Shown: positions 45,082 to 55,853, numbered from the stretch's first letter. The stretch: 64,000 bases of DNA from Lentibacter sp. (GCA_016744435.1 JADGEJ010000006.1:1-64000); one strand, 5' to 3'. The notes: generated by a model not told the origin, from the sequence alone. Made by a program: numbers and translations.

Positions 45082-46146
45082 CTAACTTCGGTTGGATATA
45101 AGCTTCCCAACCAACTGTGCTGTATAGTTGACGATCGGCACGATGCGCCCGTAATTGAGCCGCGTCGGCCCGATAACCCCGACAGCGCCGATAATCTTTC
45201 GATCAGCGTTCATATAGGGAGAGACAACCAAAGAGGAACCCGAAAGTGAAAAAAGTTTGTTCTCAGAGCCAATAAAAATGCGAACACCTTCACCTTCTTC
45301 AGCAAGTTCGAGAAATTCGACGATATCGCGCTTGCGCTCAAGGTCATCAAACAAGGTTTTGATACGCTCAAGGCCTTCAGTTTCTTCCGGATCAGCGATG
45401 AGGTTTGAGCGCCCGCGCACGATGAGGCGCTCGTTCGTTTCACCCTGTGCTTCCCAAACTGCAAGGCCGCTATCAACCAAAGCACGCGCGAGTTGGTCGA
45501 TCTCCTGACGACGCGTTTTCATTTCACGACTAATGATTGTCGTTAGCTCGGAAAGCGTCCTTCCTTCCGCAAGAGAGTTAAGAAAGTTGGCAGCCTCGCG
45601 CATTGAGCTGGGTGTTGAGCCGAGCGGTGGCGTGAACACACGGTTCTCAACGTGGCCATCAGAAAACACCAACACAACGAGGGCCCTGTCGTGCGCGAGA
45701 GGGACAAACTCGATATGTTTGATCGAAGCTTCGTGTTTGGGCGCTAGCACCAATGAGGCACCCTGCGTTACACCAGAAAGAGCAGAGCCGATCCTGTCAA
45801 GCAGGCCTGAAACATCACCCGTATTGCTCGACATTGTCGCGTCAATCTTTTCGCGATCGTCCAATTCAGGATCATTCACTTCTAGCAAGCCATCAACAAA
45901 CATGCGCAAACCCTGTTGTGTGGGAATGCGCCCTGCACTGATATGAGGGCTGTTGAGAAGGCCCATGAACTCCAGGTCTGACATGACATTGCGCACGGTC
46001 GCCGGGCTAACTTTCTCGCTCAAGCTACGGGTAAGCGATCGCGAGCCAACAGGATCACCCGTCGCGAGATAGCCCTCAACAACGCGGCGAAAAACTTCGC
46101 GCGTACGATCGTTCATTTCGTCCAGTTGGCTTGGTGTTTCAGTCAT
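45082..46146 (-). CDS. hrcA: Heat-inducible transcription repressor HrcA
   Basis: 354 residues from ATG 46146 (a GTG at 46158 would add four residues). Winged-helix N-terminus with GYLATGDPVGSRSL and SPATVRNVMSDLEFMGLL, then a GAF-like domain. HrcA represses groESL and related genes by binding CIRCE, with GroEL as co-factor. Its own promoter carries only a CIRCE-like half site. It is divergent from rph. Confidence 0.95.
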   Translation of the reverse strand: MTETPSQLDEMNDRTREVFRRVVEGYLATGDPVGSRSLTRSLSEKVSPATVRNVMSDLEFMGLLNSPHISAGRIPTQQGLRMFVDGLLEVNDPELDDREKIDATMSSNTGDVSGLLDRIGSALSGVTQGASLVLAPKHEASIKHIEFVPLAHDRALVVLVFSDGHVENRVFTPPLGSTPSSMREAANFLNSLAEGRTLSELTTIISREMKTRRQEIDQLARALVDSGLAVWEAQGETNERLIVRGRSNLIADPEETEGLERIKTLFDDLERKRDIVEFLELAEEGEGVRIFIGSENKLFSLSGSSLVVSPYMNADRKIIGAVGVIGPTRLNYGRIVPIVNYTAQLVGKLISNRS

Positions 46147-46164
46147 ACATTTGCCCACATATAT

Positions 46165-46200
46165 GAGTGCTATTTAAGGACCGAGTTGAGCGAAGGTCAA
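46165..46200 (-). promoter_or_regulatory. hrcA promoter with CIRCE-like half site
   Basis: On the minus strand TTGACC (46195-46200), a 17-bp spacer and TTAAAT (46172-46177). Immediately after it, ATAGCACTC (46165-46173) matches 8 of 9 bases of the CIRCE left arm TTAGCACTC. The right arm GAGTGCTAA is not found 9 bp further on. Confidence 0.5.
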
Positions 46201-46262
46201 TCGGGCTTGTGTTTTGGGGTAACTGGCCTGTATCTCAGAGCCGACACTCAAAAGGATAGATC

Positions 46263-46979
46263 ATGCGACCTTCAGGAAGAGAACTCGATACAATGCGAGA
46301 TGTATCGATCGAAACAGACGTAACAAAACACGCAGAAGGCTCCTGCATGATTCGCATGGGCGACACGCATGTGCTTTGCACAGCTACTTTAGAGAACCGT
46401 GTTCCACCGTTTATCAAAGGCTCTGGTCTTGGCTGGGTAACCGCCGAATATGGCATGCTCCCGCGCTCAACAACTTCACGCATGCGCCGTGAAGCCACGG
46501 CTGGCAAGCAGGGCGGACGCACCGTAGAGATCCAACGCCTGATCGGCCGCAGCTTGCGTGCGGGTGTTGACCGCGTCGCACTTGGTGAACGCCAGATCAC
46601 CGTCGACTGTGACGTAATCCAAGCTGACGGTGGAACGCGCTGCGCCTCAATTACCGGTGGTTGGGTTGCGCTGCGGTTGGCCGTTAACAAGCTCATGAAA
46701 GCAGGCGATGTTGTCAGTGACCCGCTTGTTGACCCGGTTGCCGCAGTTTCATGTGGCATCTATGCCGGCCAACCCGTGCTTGATCTTGACTACCCCGAAG
46801 ACAGCGAAGCCGGTGTTGACGGCAACTTCATCATGACAGGCACCAAGAAGCTTATTGAAGTGCAAATGTCAGCTGAAGGGCAGACATTCAGCCGAGACCA
46901 GATGAACCAGTTGATGGACTTGGCAGACAAAGGCGTTGGTGAGCTTGTTGCAATGCAGGTAGCTGCGACAAGTGCGTAA
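46263..46979 (+). CDS. rph: Ribonuclease PH
   Basis: 238 residues. The RNase PH fold is clear: [50 protein letters not shown] (phosphate-binding Arg), and [12 protein letters not shown]. It trims tRNA 3' ends using phosphate. AAAAGGA lies 6 nt before the ATG. Its stop lies inside the start region of rdgB (8-bp overlap). Confidence 0.97.
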   Translation: MRPSGRELDTMRDVSIETDVTKHAEGSCMIRMGDTHVLCTATLENRVPPFIKGSGLGWVTAEYGMLPRSTTSRMRREATAGKQGGRTVEIQRLIGRSLRAGVDRVALGERQITVDCDVIQADGGTRCASITGGWVALRLAVNKLMKAGDVVSDPLVDPVAAVSCGIYAGQPVLDLDYPEDSEAGVDGNFIMTGTKKLIEVQMSAEGQTFSRDQMNQLMDLADKGVGELVAMQVAATSA

Positions 46980-47580
46980 GTTTGACAGCAAACAGCTGGT
47001 GATCGCTAGCCACAACGCGGGTAAATTGCGCGAGATGGCTGCGTTGCTCGCCCCATTCGGCGTCACAGTTACCTCGGCTAGCGATCACGGTTTGGAAGAA
47101 CCCGAAGAAACTGAAGACACCTTTATTGGTAACGCCCGCATCAAAGCGCATTTTGCGGCGAAGGCTACGGGCTTGCCCGCATTGTCTGACGACAGCGGAA
47201 TTACTGTAGAAGGACTCGGGGGAGCACCCGGAGTTTACACCGCAGATTGGGCAGAGACACCCAAAGGCCGCGACTTTCCGATGGCGATGGAGAGAGTTTG
47301 GACTGAGCTAGAGGCTTGCGACGCGCCTTTCCCCCGATCAGCAGCCTTCAACGCCACTCTTTGTCTTGCATGGCCTGATGGTCACGACGAGGTGTTTGAA
47401 GGCCGTGTTGAAGGCGAGGTTGTCTGGCCTATGCGCGGTGAAAATGGGTTTGGTTTTGATCCAGTTTTTCTGCCTGTGGGAGAGACAGTTACTTTCGGAG
47501 AAATGGACCCCGCAAAAAAACATGCTATGAGTCACCGAAGTGACGCTTTTGTTAAGCTTGTCAGGGGTTGCTTTGAGTAA
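46972..47580 (+). CDS. rdgB: XTP/dITP diphosphatase RdgB
   Basis: 202 residues, GTG start. Ham1/RdgB motifs [34 protein letters not shown] and [18 protein letters not shown]. It hydrolyses non-canonical purine triphosphates such as ITP and XTP. It overlaps both rph (8 bp) and hemW (8 bp), giving a tightly packed rph-rdgB-hemW unit. Confidence 0.96.
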   Translation: MRKFDSKQLVIASHNAGKLREMAALLAPFGVTVTSASDHGLEEPEETEDTFIGNARIKAHFAAKATGLPALSDDSGITVEGLGGAPGVYTADWAETPKGRDFPMAMERVWTELEACDAPFPRSAAFNATLCLAWPDGHDEVFEGRVEGEVVWPMRGENGFGFDPVFLPVGETVTFGEMDPAKKHAMSHRSDAFVKLVRGCFE

Positions 47581-48730
47581 CGACTGGGAGAATGGCGGCT
47601 TTGGGATCTACATCCATTGGCCGTTCTGCGAAGCCAAATGCCCTTACTGTGACTTCAATAGCTTTGTGGCGCGCGAGATCAACCATTCGCGTTGGCTTAA
47701 GGCTTATCTGAGTGAGTTGGAACGGTACGCTGCCGAACTGTCCCATCGCGTGGTTTCCAGCATTTTCTTTGGGGGCGGCACGCCAAGCCTAATGGAACCA
47801 GCTGTAGTCGAGGCGATCGTCAGTAAAGTTAAAGAATGCTGGCCTATCGCCAATGACTTGGAAGTTACGCTTGAAGCCAATCCGAGCTCTGTGGAAGCGA
47901 CACGTTTTGCTGGCTTCCGTGCTGGCGGTGTAACGCGCATCTCGATGGGGATTCAGGCTCTAAACAACCAGGATTTGCAAAAACTGGGTAGGCTACATAC
48001 AATTGAAGAAGCCTATTCGGCCTTTGATGTGGCGCGCAATCATTTTGACCGCGTAAACTTTGATCTGATTTATGCGCGCCAATCTCAAACGCCAGAAGAC
48101 TGGCGCCTCGAATTAAAGCGCGCGACGAGTTTGGCCGTTGATCACCTGTCACTCTACCAACTCACGATTGAACAAGGTACCGCCTTTGGGGATCGCTATA
48201 ATGTTGGAAAACTTGCTGGCATACCTGACGACGACGATGCCGCTCAGATGTATGATATCACCCAAGAAGAATGTGCTTTAGCAGGCTTTGAGCTCTATGA
48301 AGTTTCAAACCACGCCAAGCCCGGTGCTGAGTGCCGTCACAACCTGATTTACTGGAACTACGGCGACTATGTTGGCATTGGTCCTGGCGCTCACGGTAGA
48401 ATTACTGTTTTAAATCAACGTATTGCAACAGAATCCTTCTTGCAACCATCAGCTTGGCTGCAGGCCGTAGAACGCCGGTCAGGGGAGAAGGAGCGAGAGA
48501 ATCTAAGCTTCACCGATCAGGCTTCGGAATACCTGTTGATGGGCCTTCGGCTAAAGACCGGCGTAGATGTTGAGCGATGGGAACGCTTGGCTGGTAAGCC
48601 TTTTCGCAGCAGCGCCATATCCGAACTTTCAGAACTTGGTATGCTGAATGTGAACCAGGGTTCGATGAGGGTAACTACAAGGGGGCGAATTCTGCTCAAC
48701 TCTGTTCTTGAAAAGCTTCTGGAAGACTAG
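47573..48730 (+). CDS. hemW: Heme chaperone HemW (radical SAM)
   Basis: 385 residues from the TTG at 47573 with AGGGG upstream; a GTG at 47540 is possible but has no ribosome-binding site. Radical SAM cluster CEAKCPYCDF (CX3CX2C), FFGGGTPSLM and GVTRISMGIQALN follow, with the HemN-type C-terminal domain (SEYLLMGLRLKTGVD). The CNSR-type HemN signature is absent, so it is a heme-handling HemW and not coproporphyrinogen oxidase. Confidence 0.93.
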   Translation: MSNDWENGGFGIYIHWPFCEAKCPYCDFNSFVAREINHSRWLKAYLSELERYAAELSHRVVSSIFFGGGTPSLMEPAVVEAIVSKVKECWPIANDLEVTLEANPSSVEATRFAGFRAGGVTRISMGIQALNNQDLQKLGRLHTIEEAYSAFDVARNHFDRVNFDLIYARQSQTPEDWRLELKRATSLAVDHLSLYQLTIEQGTAFGDRYNVGKLAGIPDDDDAAQMYDITQEECALAGFELYEVSNHAKPGAECRHNLIYWNYGDYVGIGPGAHGRITVLNQRIATESFLQPSAWLQAVERRSGEKERENLSFTDQASEYLLMGLRLKTGVDVERWERLAGKPFRSSAISELSELGMLNVNQGSMRVTTRGRILLNSVLEKLLED

Positions 48731-49084
48731 ATGAGGTTTGTTTGGCTTATCTGCGGCTTAGCGAGCCTTTGTATTGGGATAGTCGGTATGGTTTTACCGC
48801 TTATCCCAACTGTACCCCTTGTGCTGCTAGCCACATTTTGTTTTGCCAGATCATCACCGAAACTACACATTTGGTTGATCAATCATCCGAAGTTGGGGCC
48901 ACATATCACTGATTGGACCAATCACGGAGCCATTTCAACTCGTAGCAAAAAGCTTGCAACAGTCTCTATCGTTGCAGTGTTCGCTATTTCTTTCGCTTTT
49001 TCGGTTCCGAAAACCGTGCTTTTGATCCAAGCAGTTACGCTAAGTGCTGTTCTGCTGTTTATCTGGACTCGCCCTGGTGCTTAA
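48731..49084 (+). CDS. Small inner-membrane protein, DUF454 (YbaN) family
   Basis: 117 residues with three hydrophobic segments (VWLICGLASLCIGIVGMVLP, IVAVFAISFAFSVP, LSAVLLFIW). GLASLCIGIVGMVLPLIPT and LLATFCFARSSPKLHIWL, HPKLGPHI are characteristic of DUF454. Function is unknown. It begins directly after the hemW stop and its own stop overlaps the convergent parB stop by 4 bp. Confidence 0.88.
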   Translation: MRFVWLICGLASLCIGIVGMVLPLIPTVPLVLLATFCFARSSPKLHIWLINHPKLGPHITDWTNHGAISTRSKKLATVSIVAVFAISFAFSVPKTVLLIQAVTLSAVLLFIWTRPGA

Positions 49085-49971
49085 CTAAGGCGCTGGCAAA
49101 GGTCATCGAGATCATCAAGAGATTTGTAGCTGATAGTCAATTGCCCAGATTCACCGCCCGCGACATGATCAATCTCTACCTTCATTCGCAAATTGGCCGA
49201 AAGATCCCGCTCTATTGCCACGGTGTCAGCATCTTTGCTTCTTTTCTGACGCTTGCTCGACCTACCAGTAGCTGGGATGGCGGATTGCTTTGCCAAACGC
49301 TCCGCATCACGAACTGACAAACCTTTCTTGACTATTTCTCGTGCTAAACGAGAGGGATCTTCCGAAGTAATCAAAGCACGAGCGTGGCCTGCCGAAAGAT
49401 CTCCGGCAGAAAGCATCTGTTGAACATCCTTTGGCAGCGTCAAGAGGCGCATTTGGTTCGCGATATGACTTCTACTTTTGCCAAGGGCTTGTGCGAGCTT
49501 CTCCTGTGTGTGCCCAAATTTTTCGACCAACTGTCGATAACCTGCTGCTTCCTCAACCGGATTGAGATCAGCTCGCTGTATGTTCTCAATGATAGCGACT
49601 TCGAGAACTTCGATATCATTGAATTCTCTAACAATAACAGGGACTTCGTGAAGTTTTACTTTCTGTGCCGCCCGCCAGCGTCGCTCTCCGGCCACGATCT
49701 GGTAAGACCCGTCTGTTTTGGGGTCGGGGCGCACTATGAGCGGTTGAATAATCCCTTTTTCCCGAACCGACTCGGCTAGGTCAGCAAGTTTAACCGTATC
49801 AAAATGCCGTCTCGGCTGTTCAGGGTTTGGAAGAACTCTTTCGATTGGTACACGAAGTTCAGCATTGCGAGGCGAGTTAGTTGTTCCACCCCCTGCCTCT
49901 TCCGGCACTTCGGCCATCAAAGCTGATAGGCCGCGGCCAAGACCTCTTGATTTGCTTTTCTTAGCGTTCAT
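49081..49971 (-). CDS. parB: Chromosome partitioning protein ParB
   Basis: 296 residues. Starts with the conserved KSRGLGRGLSALMAE, then the CTPase-type ParB nuclease-like domain with ERVLPNPEQPRRHFD and GERRWRAAQ, the helix-turn-helix (TQEKLAQALGKSRSHIANQMRLL) and a C-terminal dimer domain. It binds parS and slides as a clamp to organise the origin region. Two perfect parS palindromes lie 1.4 and 3.3 kb away. Confidence 0.97.
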   Translation of the reverse strand: MNAKKSKSRGLGRGLSALMAEVPEEAGGGTTNSPRNAELRVPIERVLPNPEQPRRHFDTVKLADLAESVREKGIIQPLIVRPDPKTDGSYQIVAGERRWRAAQKVKLHEVPVIVREFNDIEVLEVAIIENIQRADLNPVEEAAGYRQLVEKFGHTQEKLAQALGKSRSHIANQMRLLTLPKDVQQMLSAGDLSAGHARALITSEDPSRLAREIVKKGLSVRDAERLAKQSAIPATGRSSKRQKRSKDADTVAIERDLSANLRMKVEIDHVAGGESGQLTISYKSLDDLDDLCQRLS

Positions 49972-49980
49972 GATGGCCTC

Positions 49981-50790
49981 CTACGCCGTGTTACGTTTGT
50001 TATTTGTGAGCAGTTCAGACGCGAGCGCTCTGTATGCTACCGCTCCCTTGGAGTTAGAATCATAGTTTAGCACCGGAAGCGCAAATGATGGCGCTTCACT
50101 TACCCGAACGTTCCTAGGGATAACCGTTTTAAAAACCAACTTTCCAAGGTTATCGCGAGCATCAGCTTCAACTTGCTGAGAAAGGTTATTCCTACTGTCA
50201 TACATCGTCAGAACGACCCCCTCAATCCGAAGGTCCGGATTGGCGGATGCACGAATTTCACGGATTGTAAGCATTAGCTGCGAAAGCCCTTCGAGAGCAA
50301 AAAACTCACTTTGTAACGGAACAAGAATAGAATCTGCAGCAACCATCGCATTTACGGTTAATAAATTCAATGAAGGTGGGCAGTCGATCAATATGAAATC
50401 AAAGGCAAAAGTGTCGATGTCTTGCTGTTTCAGGGCGTCCTTCAAAAGATAGCTTCGTTTTTCGCTTGAATAGAGCTCAATATCTGCTGAGCTAAGGTCA
50501 ACAGTCGCTGGCACGATAGAAATATTCTCTACTTCTGTTGGCTGAACTATGCTCGATATCGAGTGATCATCTAACAAAAGCTCATATGTTGTAAGTTTTC
50601 GATCAACCACTTCAACCCCGAGACCGGTAGACGCATTCCCCTGTGGATCCAAATCCACCAATAGAACATTTTTGCCTTTCTCAGCTAGCGCTGCTGCTAG
50701 GTTAATAGTTGTCGTTGTCTTACCCACACCGCCTTTTTGGTTAGCAATCGCGATTATCTTTGGGGCCAGTGGGCGCGACAGGTCAGACAC
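49981..50790 (-). CDS. parA: Chromosome partitioning ATPase ParA
   Basis: 269 residues. Deviant Walker A KGGVGKTTTT (residues 19-28), LLVDLDPQGNAS and FILIDCPPSLNLLTVNAM, typical ParA/Soj. It moves ParB-parS complexes to daughter cells. It lies 9 bp before parB and overlaps the rsmG stop by 8 bp, so mnmG-rsmG-parA-parB form a continuous run. Confidence 0.98.
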   Translation of the reverse strand: MSDLSRPLAPKIIAIANQKGGVGKTTTTINLAAALAEKGKNVLLVDLDPQGNASTGLGVEVVDRKLTTYELLLDDHSISSIVQPTEVENISIVPATVDLSSADIELYSSEKRSYLLKDALKQQDIDTFAFDFILIDCPPSLNLLTVNAMVAADSILVPLQSEFFALEGLSQLMLTIREIRASANPDLRIEGVVLTMYDSRNNLSQQVEADARDNLGKLVFKTVIPRNVRVSEAPSFALPVLNYDSNSKGAVAYRALASELLTNNKRNTA

Positions 50791-51388
50791 GTGTTATTTC
50801 TCCGATTTCGAGCAATACTGCTTCAGCGTTTGTTTTACTTTCTATCGCATTCCAGCGAAAGCGCCATGTCTCTTGTGCCGCTTTTATCTCTTCTCGCCAG
50901 CTTTTGCCTTTTAGAAACAATGCTGTGCCGTCTGATGCGAGATGTTGGTCTGCATAACCTAACAGTTTTGTAAGATCTGCTAAAGCGCGAGCAGTTAAGA
51001 CATCTGCCTTCTGTGGCGGGCTTTCCTCGATACGTTGATTAAGAATCTCAGCCCGTGCATTTGTTTCTCTCAGAACTGTGCGCAAAAAGGCAGACTTTCG
51101 CTGATCGCTTTCAATAAGTGTTGTTCGCTCAGGGTTTTCTAGCTCTACAGCCACTATCGCAACGACGAGCCCCGGAAAACCACCCCCACTACCAATATCA
51201 ACAAGGTGCTGTGTGGAAGGCTTCACACGCGCCAACAATTGTAGAGAATCCGCTATATGACGGTCCCAGAGATCATCCAGCGTTGATTTAGCAACCAAGT
51301 TTATCTTCGGGTTCCACTTCCTCAATGTCTCCGCATAAACTTCCAAACGTTCGGTTGTTTCACGTGAAACATTCGTCAAAAAGTTCAT
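50783..51388 (-). CDS. rsmG: 16S rRNA (guanine527-N7)-methyltransferase RsmG
   Basis: 201 residues. [26 protein letters not shown] and [18 protein letters not shown] (SAM site) are diagnostic. It methylates G527 of 16S rRNA; loss gives low-level streptomycin resistance. Codons 6-11 (NVSRET) are encoded by a perfect parS palindrome. AAGGAG lies 9 nt upstream, inside the mnmG 3' end; ATGA overlap with mnmG. Confidence 0.96.
   Translation of the reverse strand: MNFLTNVSRETTERLEVYAETLRKWNPKINLVAKSTLDDLWDRHIADSLQLLARVKPSTQHLVDIGSGGGFPGLVVAIVAVELENPERTTLIESDQRKSAFLRTVLRETNARAEILNQRIEESPPQKADVLTARALADLTKLLGYADQHLASDGTALFLKGKSWREEIKAAQETWRFRWNAIESKTNAEAVLLEIGEITRV
51357..51372. promoter_or_regulatory. 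parS site inside the rsmG 5' end
   Basis: Perfect 16-bp palindrome TGTTTCACGTGAAACA, the conserved ParB-binding site. On the coding strand it specifies part of NVSRET near the RsmG N-terminus. Confidence 0.93.
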
Positions 51389-53262
51389 GCGCCCTTACTC
51401 CTTCTCGCTTGCCGTAACTTTGCCAACAATAGTGCAATCGCGGCCGGTGTCATGCCGTCAATCCCTGCCGCTTGAGCCAAGTTTTGTGGCTGAGATCGTG
51501 ACAGCTTCAATTTCAACTCATTTGAGAGCCCGTCTAGAGCTGAGTAGTCAAAAGAAACGGGGATATGCTGTTTCTCGTCCCGCTTCATTGCGTCAACTTC
51601 ACGTTGTTGTCTCTCTATGTAATTGACGTAGAGAGCATCACGCTCGAGCTGCTTCGCTATCGTTGGCGTGATAGATTTGAGAGTTGGGTCAAGGGGCAAC
51701 AGTGTATCAAGCGAAACATCTGGATAGGACAATAACTGAAAGGCTGTTCGCCTAGAGCCGTCCTGATTCACGTTCACATTCGCAGCTCTCAACTCCGCAG
51801 GTGTAAACGCACAAGAATCAAGCAGGTTTTTCGCGCTCTCAAGGGCTTTTGCCTTGTTATAAAACAGTTTTTTTCGCTCTTCAGAAACACAACCCAACGA
51901 TACTGCTAAAGGTGTAAGCCGCTGATCTGCGTTGTCAGCCCGCAAGGAAAGGCGGAATTCGGCACGAGATGTAAACATCCTATAGGGTTCTGAAACACCA
52001 CGCGTAACCAAGTCATCAATCATAACGCCAATATAACTTTCAGCACGGCTAAACAAAACTGGCTCCTGTTCGAGCACTGCTCGTGCCGCGTTCAACCCAG
52101 CGACCAAGCCCTGAGCCGCAGCCTCTTCATATCCTGTAGTTCCATTAATCTGACCCGCAAGGAAAAGCCCATCAATAGACTTGAGGCGCAACTCAAGCGT
52201 AAGCGCCCGGGGGTCTATGAAATCATACTCAATCGCATAACCCGGCTGTACAATCTCTGCCTGCTCAAGGCCTGATATAGACTGAACGTACTCCTTCTGT
52301 ACATTTTCTGGAAGAGAAGTAGAAATACCGTTCGGATATATCGTATCGTTGCTAAGACTTTCTGGTTCAAGAAAGATTAGGTGAGAAGTCTTGTCAGCAA
52401 ACCTGACAACTTTGTCCTCGATCGACGGGCAATAACGCGGGCCAACCCCATCAATGTGCCCTCCATACATCGCTGATTTATCGAGATTATCCGCGATGAT
52501 CTCATGAGTCTTTTCGTTTGTATGGGTTATTCCACAAGAGATCTGCCGCGCCTCCGGTTCTTTGGAAAGAAACGAAAACAAGGTCGGTTCACTATCTCCT
52601 GGTTGCGACTCAAGGATATCCCAGTTGATGGTGCGCCCAGACAAACGCGGTGGCGTGCCCGTTTTTAACCTCCCTTTGGGGAGCTCAAAATTATCCATAC
52701 GCTCCGCGAGTCGGATAGACGGCTTGTCCCCCATGCGACCACCAGCATAAGAGACATCACCAATGTGAATTGTCCCGCGTAGAAACGTACCAGTGGTAAG
52801 GATTACTTCGCGCGCTGAGATCTCCGTTCCGTCCGCCAATAAGACTCCGGAAACTTTGCCGCTTTTCTCTATGAAATCGACTGTTTCGCCCTCGACAATC
52901 GAAAGAAGCGGCTGGGCTTCTGTGGCAGCAAGCATTGCGGAGCGGTAAAGAGCTCTATCTTGCTGCGCGCGCGGCCCCTGAACGGCCGGGCCTTTGCGCC
53001 TGTTTAGTAAGCGGAACTGGATACCCGCTCTATCGGAAACGCGACCCATTACGCCATCCATCGCATCAATCTCGCGAACAAGGTGGCCTTTTCCCAGGCC
53101 GCCGATTGCTGGATTGCAGGACATAGTACCAATATCTGCCTTGCGAAGTGTCACCAACGCTGTTCGCACACCCATCCGAGCAGCGGCATGTGCTGCCTCA
53201 GTTCCGGCATGCCCGCCGCCAACAACAACAACATCAAAATCGAGATGTTTCACGTGAAACAC
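51385..53262 (-). CDS. mnmG: tRNA uridine-5-carboxymethylaminomethyl modification enzyme MnmG (GidA)
   Basis: 625 residues from a GTG start (reads [19 protein letters not shown] after the initiator). FAD motif [33 protein letters not shown] and [17 protein letters not shown] are diagnostic. With MnmE it modifies the wobble uridine of several tRNAs. The start codon is 2 bp after the mnmE stop, and the parS palindrome begins directly behind the GTG. An upstream in-frame TTG at 53280 lies within mnmE and is less likely. Confidence 0.97.
   Translation of the reverse strand: MFHVKHLDFDVVVVGGGHAGTEAAHAAARMGVRTALVTLRKADIGTMSCNPAIGGLGKGHLVREIDAMDGVMGRVSDRAGIQFRLLNRRKGPAVQGPRAQQDRALYRSAMLAATEAQPLLSIVEGETVDFIEKSGKVSGVLLADGTEISAREVILTTGTFLRGTIHIGDVSYAGGRMGDKPSIRLAERMDNFELPKGRLKTGTPPRLSGRTINWDILESQPGDSEPTLFSFLSKEPEARQISCGITHTNEKTHEIIADNLDKSAMYGGHIDGVGPRYCPSIEDKVVRFADKTSHLIFLEPESLSNDTIYPNGISTSLPENVQKEYVQSISGLEQAEIVQPGYAIEYDFIDPRALTLELRLKSIDGLFLAGQINGTTGYEEAAAQGLVAGLNAARAVLEQEPVLFSRAESYIGVMIDDLVTRGVSEPYRMFTSRAEFRLSLRADNADQRLTPLAVSLGCVSEERKKLFYNKAKALESAKNLLDSCAFTPAELRAANVNVNQDGSRRTAFQLLSYPDVSLDTLLPLDPTLKSITPTIAKQLERDALYVNYIERQQREVDAMKRDEKQHIPVSFDYSALDGLSNELKLKLSRSQPQNLAQAAGIDGMTPAAIALLLAKLRQARRSKGA
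53246..53261. promoter_or_regulatory. parS site at the mnmG start
   Basis: Perfect 16-bp TGTTTCACGTGAAACA. It specifies the FHVKH residues immediately after the mnmG initiator. It lies 1.9 kb from the first parS site and about 3 kb from the putative origin. Confidence 0.93.
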
Positions 53263-53264
53263 TC

Positions 53265-54551
53265 CTACTTGCCCAAACAAAAGCTGGAAAAAACTTCATC
53301 CAGCACATTCTCTACATCTACACGTCCAATCAACGAGTTAAGCGCCGCTAACGCCTCCCTTAGCTCTTCAGCAGCAAGATCGGAAAACTCATCACCTCGA
53401 CCAACCATATCTACCGCCGACTCCAAAGCGCTCAAACACCGCTCCATTGCTGACTTATGCCTTTCACGAGTGGCTAAACCTGCGCGAGCGGTCTTATTTA
53501 GCAGCGCTTCAGAGATTCGTGCAACAAGCTCAGAAATACCGCTCCCAGTAAGACCTGAAACGCCAGCGCTACCTTCGGCAAGCAAATCAGCTTTGGCAGC
53601 TACAATCAAATCCTCGGCACTGGGTTCGAAACTGTCCTGATCACCGGCTTCTACAAGGTAAACTCGCAGATCAGCCGCACTAGCCCGTTCTAAGGCCCTT
53701 GAAACACCAATTTTCTCTACAACGTCATCTGTTTCGCGCAATCCGGCGGTATCAAGCAGAGTAACAGGCAATCCGGCAAGTTCCATACGTACTTCGATCA
53801 CATCACGGGTTGTGCCAGCGATCTCTGAAGTAATTGCTGCATCCCGCCCAGCCAATGCATTGAGCAGGGTTGATTTGCCTACGTTGGGAGCACCAAGAAT
53901 GGCGACTTCAAAACCCATGCGCACCCGCTCAGCTGCCCCAAACCCTAAAAGTTGCTGTTTCATCCCGGTTTGAACACCAGATACTAAATCCAGCACCTCT
54001 GGTTTTACGTCGACAGGGACATCCTCATCGGCAAAATCAATCGTAACCGTAAGCAATGCGCTGGCACGTATCAGGCTTTCACGCCAACTTGTTGCTAGTT
54101 CGCCAAGACCTCCGGAAAACAACCGCAGAGCCTGTTGACGCTGTGCCTCAGTTTCTGAAGAAATCAGGTCCGCGAGCCCTTCAACTTGTGCCAAGTCTAA
54201 CCGCCCATTTGCCAAAGCTCGGCGTGTGAACTCCCCTGGCTCGGCAACGCGCAGGCCTTCGTGCTTACCCAACTCGGCCAAAACCGCCCTTACAACCGCG
54301 ATAGAGCCATGCGTTTGCAATTCGACAGTTTGTTCACCAGTAAAGCTAGCTTTTTCTTCGAAGCAAAGAACCAGTGCTTCATCTAATATCTCACCCTTCG
54401 CGTCTCGAAGAACACGAAGTGCCGTCTGACGAGCCAATGGCAAAGAGCCAGCGAGCTTTCGTGCAGCATCAAAGGCACTCGGGCCAGAAATCCGAACGAC
54501 AGAAACACCCGCTTTGCCCAACGCACTTGCCTGTGCAAAAATCGTGCTCAT
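53265..54551 (-). CDS. mnmE: tRNA modification GTPase MnmE (TrmE)
   Basis: 428 residues. N-terminal formyl-THF-binding domain ([37 protein letters not shown]), inserted G domain with [20 protein letters not shown] and a degenerate G4 AAKADL, and the C-terminal FCLGK with the catalytic Cys. Partner of MnmG in the next gene. Slightly shorter than E. coli MnmE (454), as is usual in Rhodobacterales. Confidence 0.96.
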   Translation of the reverse strand: MSTIFAQASALGKAGVSVVRISGPSAFDAARKLAGSLPLARQTALRVLRDAKGEILDEALVLCFEEKASFTGEQTVELQTHGSIAVVRAVLAELGKHEGLRVAEPGEFTRRALANGRLDLAQVEGLADLISSETEAQRQQALRLFSGGLGELATSWRESLIRASALLTVTIDFADEDVPVDVKPEVLDLVSGVQTGMKQQLLGFGAAERVRMGFEVAILGAPNVGKSTLLNALAGRDAAITSEIAGTTRDVIEVRMELAGLPVTLLDTAGLRETDDVVEKIGVSRALERASAADLRVYLVEAGDQDSFEPSAEDLIVAAKADLLAEGSAGVSGLTGSGISELVARISEALLNKTARAGLATRERHKSAMERCLSALESAVDMVGRGDEFSDLAAEELREALAALNSLIGRVDVENVLDEVFSSFCLGK

Positions 54552-54564
54552 ATTTCATAACCTA

Positions 54565-54578
54565 CTGTTTTAAAACAG
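54565..54578. other. 14-bp perfect palindrome between rho and mnmE
   Basis: CTGTTTTAAAACAG fills the centre of the 30-bp gap. It may fold as a 5-bp stem with a TTAA loop or act as a protein-binding site. No T-run follows. Confidence 0.3.
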
Positions 54579-54581
54579 CTA

Positions 54582-55853
54582 TTACGTATTCATAGAGTCG
54601 AAGAACTCGCCATTTGACTTGGTTTGTTTAAGCTTTCCAAGCAAGAATTCGATCGCATCAGTGGTGCCCATCGGGTTAAGGATACGGCGTAGAACGAAGG
54701 TTTTCTGCAGGTCTTTAGCATCAACCAGCAATTCTTCTTTCCGTGTGCCCGACTTGAGAATATCCATAGCAGGGAAGACGCGTTTATCGGCGACTTTGCG
54801 GTCAAGCACGATTTCTGAGTTACCAGTGCCTTTGAACTCTTCAAAGATGACTTCATCCATCCGTGAGCCTGTATCAATCAGCGCAGTCGCGATGATCGTC
54901 AATGAGCCGCCTTCTTCGATATTACGCGCAGCACCAAAGAACCGTTTAGGACGCTGCAAGGCGTTGGCATCAACGCCACCAGTGAGGACTTTCCCTGATG
55001 AAGGAACGACTGTGTTAAAGGCCCGGCCAAGTCGGGTAATTGAATCAAGCAAAATAACCACATCACGTTTGTGTTCTACAAGACGTTTAGCTTTCTCGAT
55101 AACCATCTCTGAAACGGCTACGTGACGAGTTGATGGCTCATCAAAGGTTGAGGAAATTACCTCACCTTTAACAGAGCGCTGCATGTCAGTTACTTCTTCT
55201 GGGCGTTCATCGATCAGCAGAACGATAAGATAACACTCAGGGTGGTTCTTTTCGATACTATTGGCGATGTTTTGCAGCAAAACAGTTTTACCAGTCCGTG
55301 GCGGAGCAACGATCAGAGAGCGCTGGCCTTTACCGATAGGTGAAACAAGATCAATGATGCGCGCTGATTTATCTTTGATAGTGGGATCTTCGATCTCCAT
55401 CTTCAGCCGCTCATCAGGGTAAAGTGGCGTGAGGTTATCAAAAGCAATCTTGTGACGCGCTTTTTCTGGTTCTTCAAAATTGATCTTAAGAACATCTGTC
55501 AAAGCAAAATAACGCTCAGCATCTTCTGGCTGCTTCATATGGCCTTCAATGGTGTCGCCCGTCCGCAAAGAAAATTTACGGATCATATCTGGCGAAACAT
55601 AGATGTCATCGGGGCCCGGAAGATAGTTAGCTTCTGGAGCACGGAGGAATCCGAAACCGTCTTGAAGAACTTCAATGACTCCATCACCGCCAATAACCCA
55701 ACCTTCTTCAGCGCGCTCTTTAAGGATCGAGAACATGATCTCGCCCTTACGCATAGTCGTGGCATTTTCGATTTCAAGATCTTCAGCCATAGTCACGAGA
55801 TCTTTGGGATGCATGGCTTTGAGATCAGCCAGATTGATGTTTTCTTGTGTCAT
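54582..55853 (-). CDS. rho: Transcription termination factor Rho
   Basis: 423 residues from the ATG with AAAGG 7-8 nt upstream (an ATG at 55874 would add seven residues). N-terminal Rho domain and RNA-binding OB fold ([32 protein letters not shown], residues 60-90), P-loop [10 protein letters not shown], Walker [17 protein letters not shown] and the Q/R-loops. RNA helicase that ends transcription. It is the first leftward gene after the putative origin. Confidence 0.98.
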   Translation of the reverse strand: MTQENINLADLKAMHPKDLVTMAEDLEIENATTMRKGEIMFSILKERAEEGWVIGGDGVIEVLQDGFGFLRAPEANYLPGPDDIYVSPDMIRKFSLRTGDTIEGHMKQPEDAERYFALTDVLKINFEEPEKARHKIAFDNLTPLYPDERLKMEIEDPTIKDKSARIIDLVSPIGKGQRSLIVAPPRTGKTVLLQNIANSIEKNHPECYLIVLLIDERPEEVTDMQRSVKGEVISSTFDEPSTRHVAVSEMVIEKAKRLVEHKRDVVILLDSITRLGRAFNTVVPSSGKVLTGGVDANALQRPKRFFGAARNIEEGGSLTIIATALIDTGSRMDEVIFEEFKGTGNSEIVLDRKVADKRVFPAMDILKSGTRKEELLVDAKDLQKTFVLRRILNPMGTTDAIEFLLGKLKQTKSNGEFFDSMNT

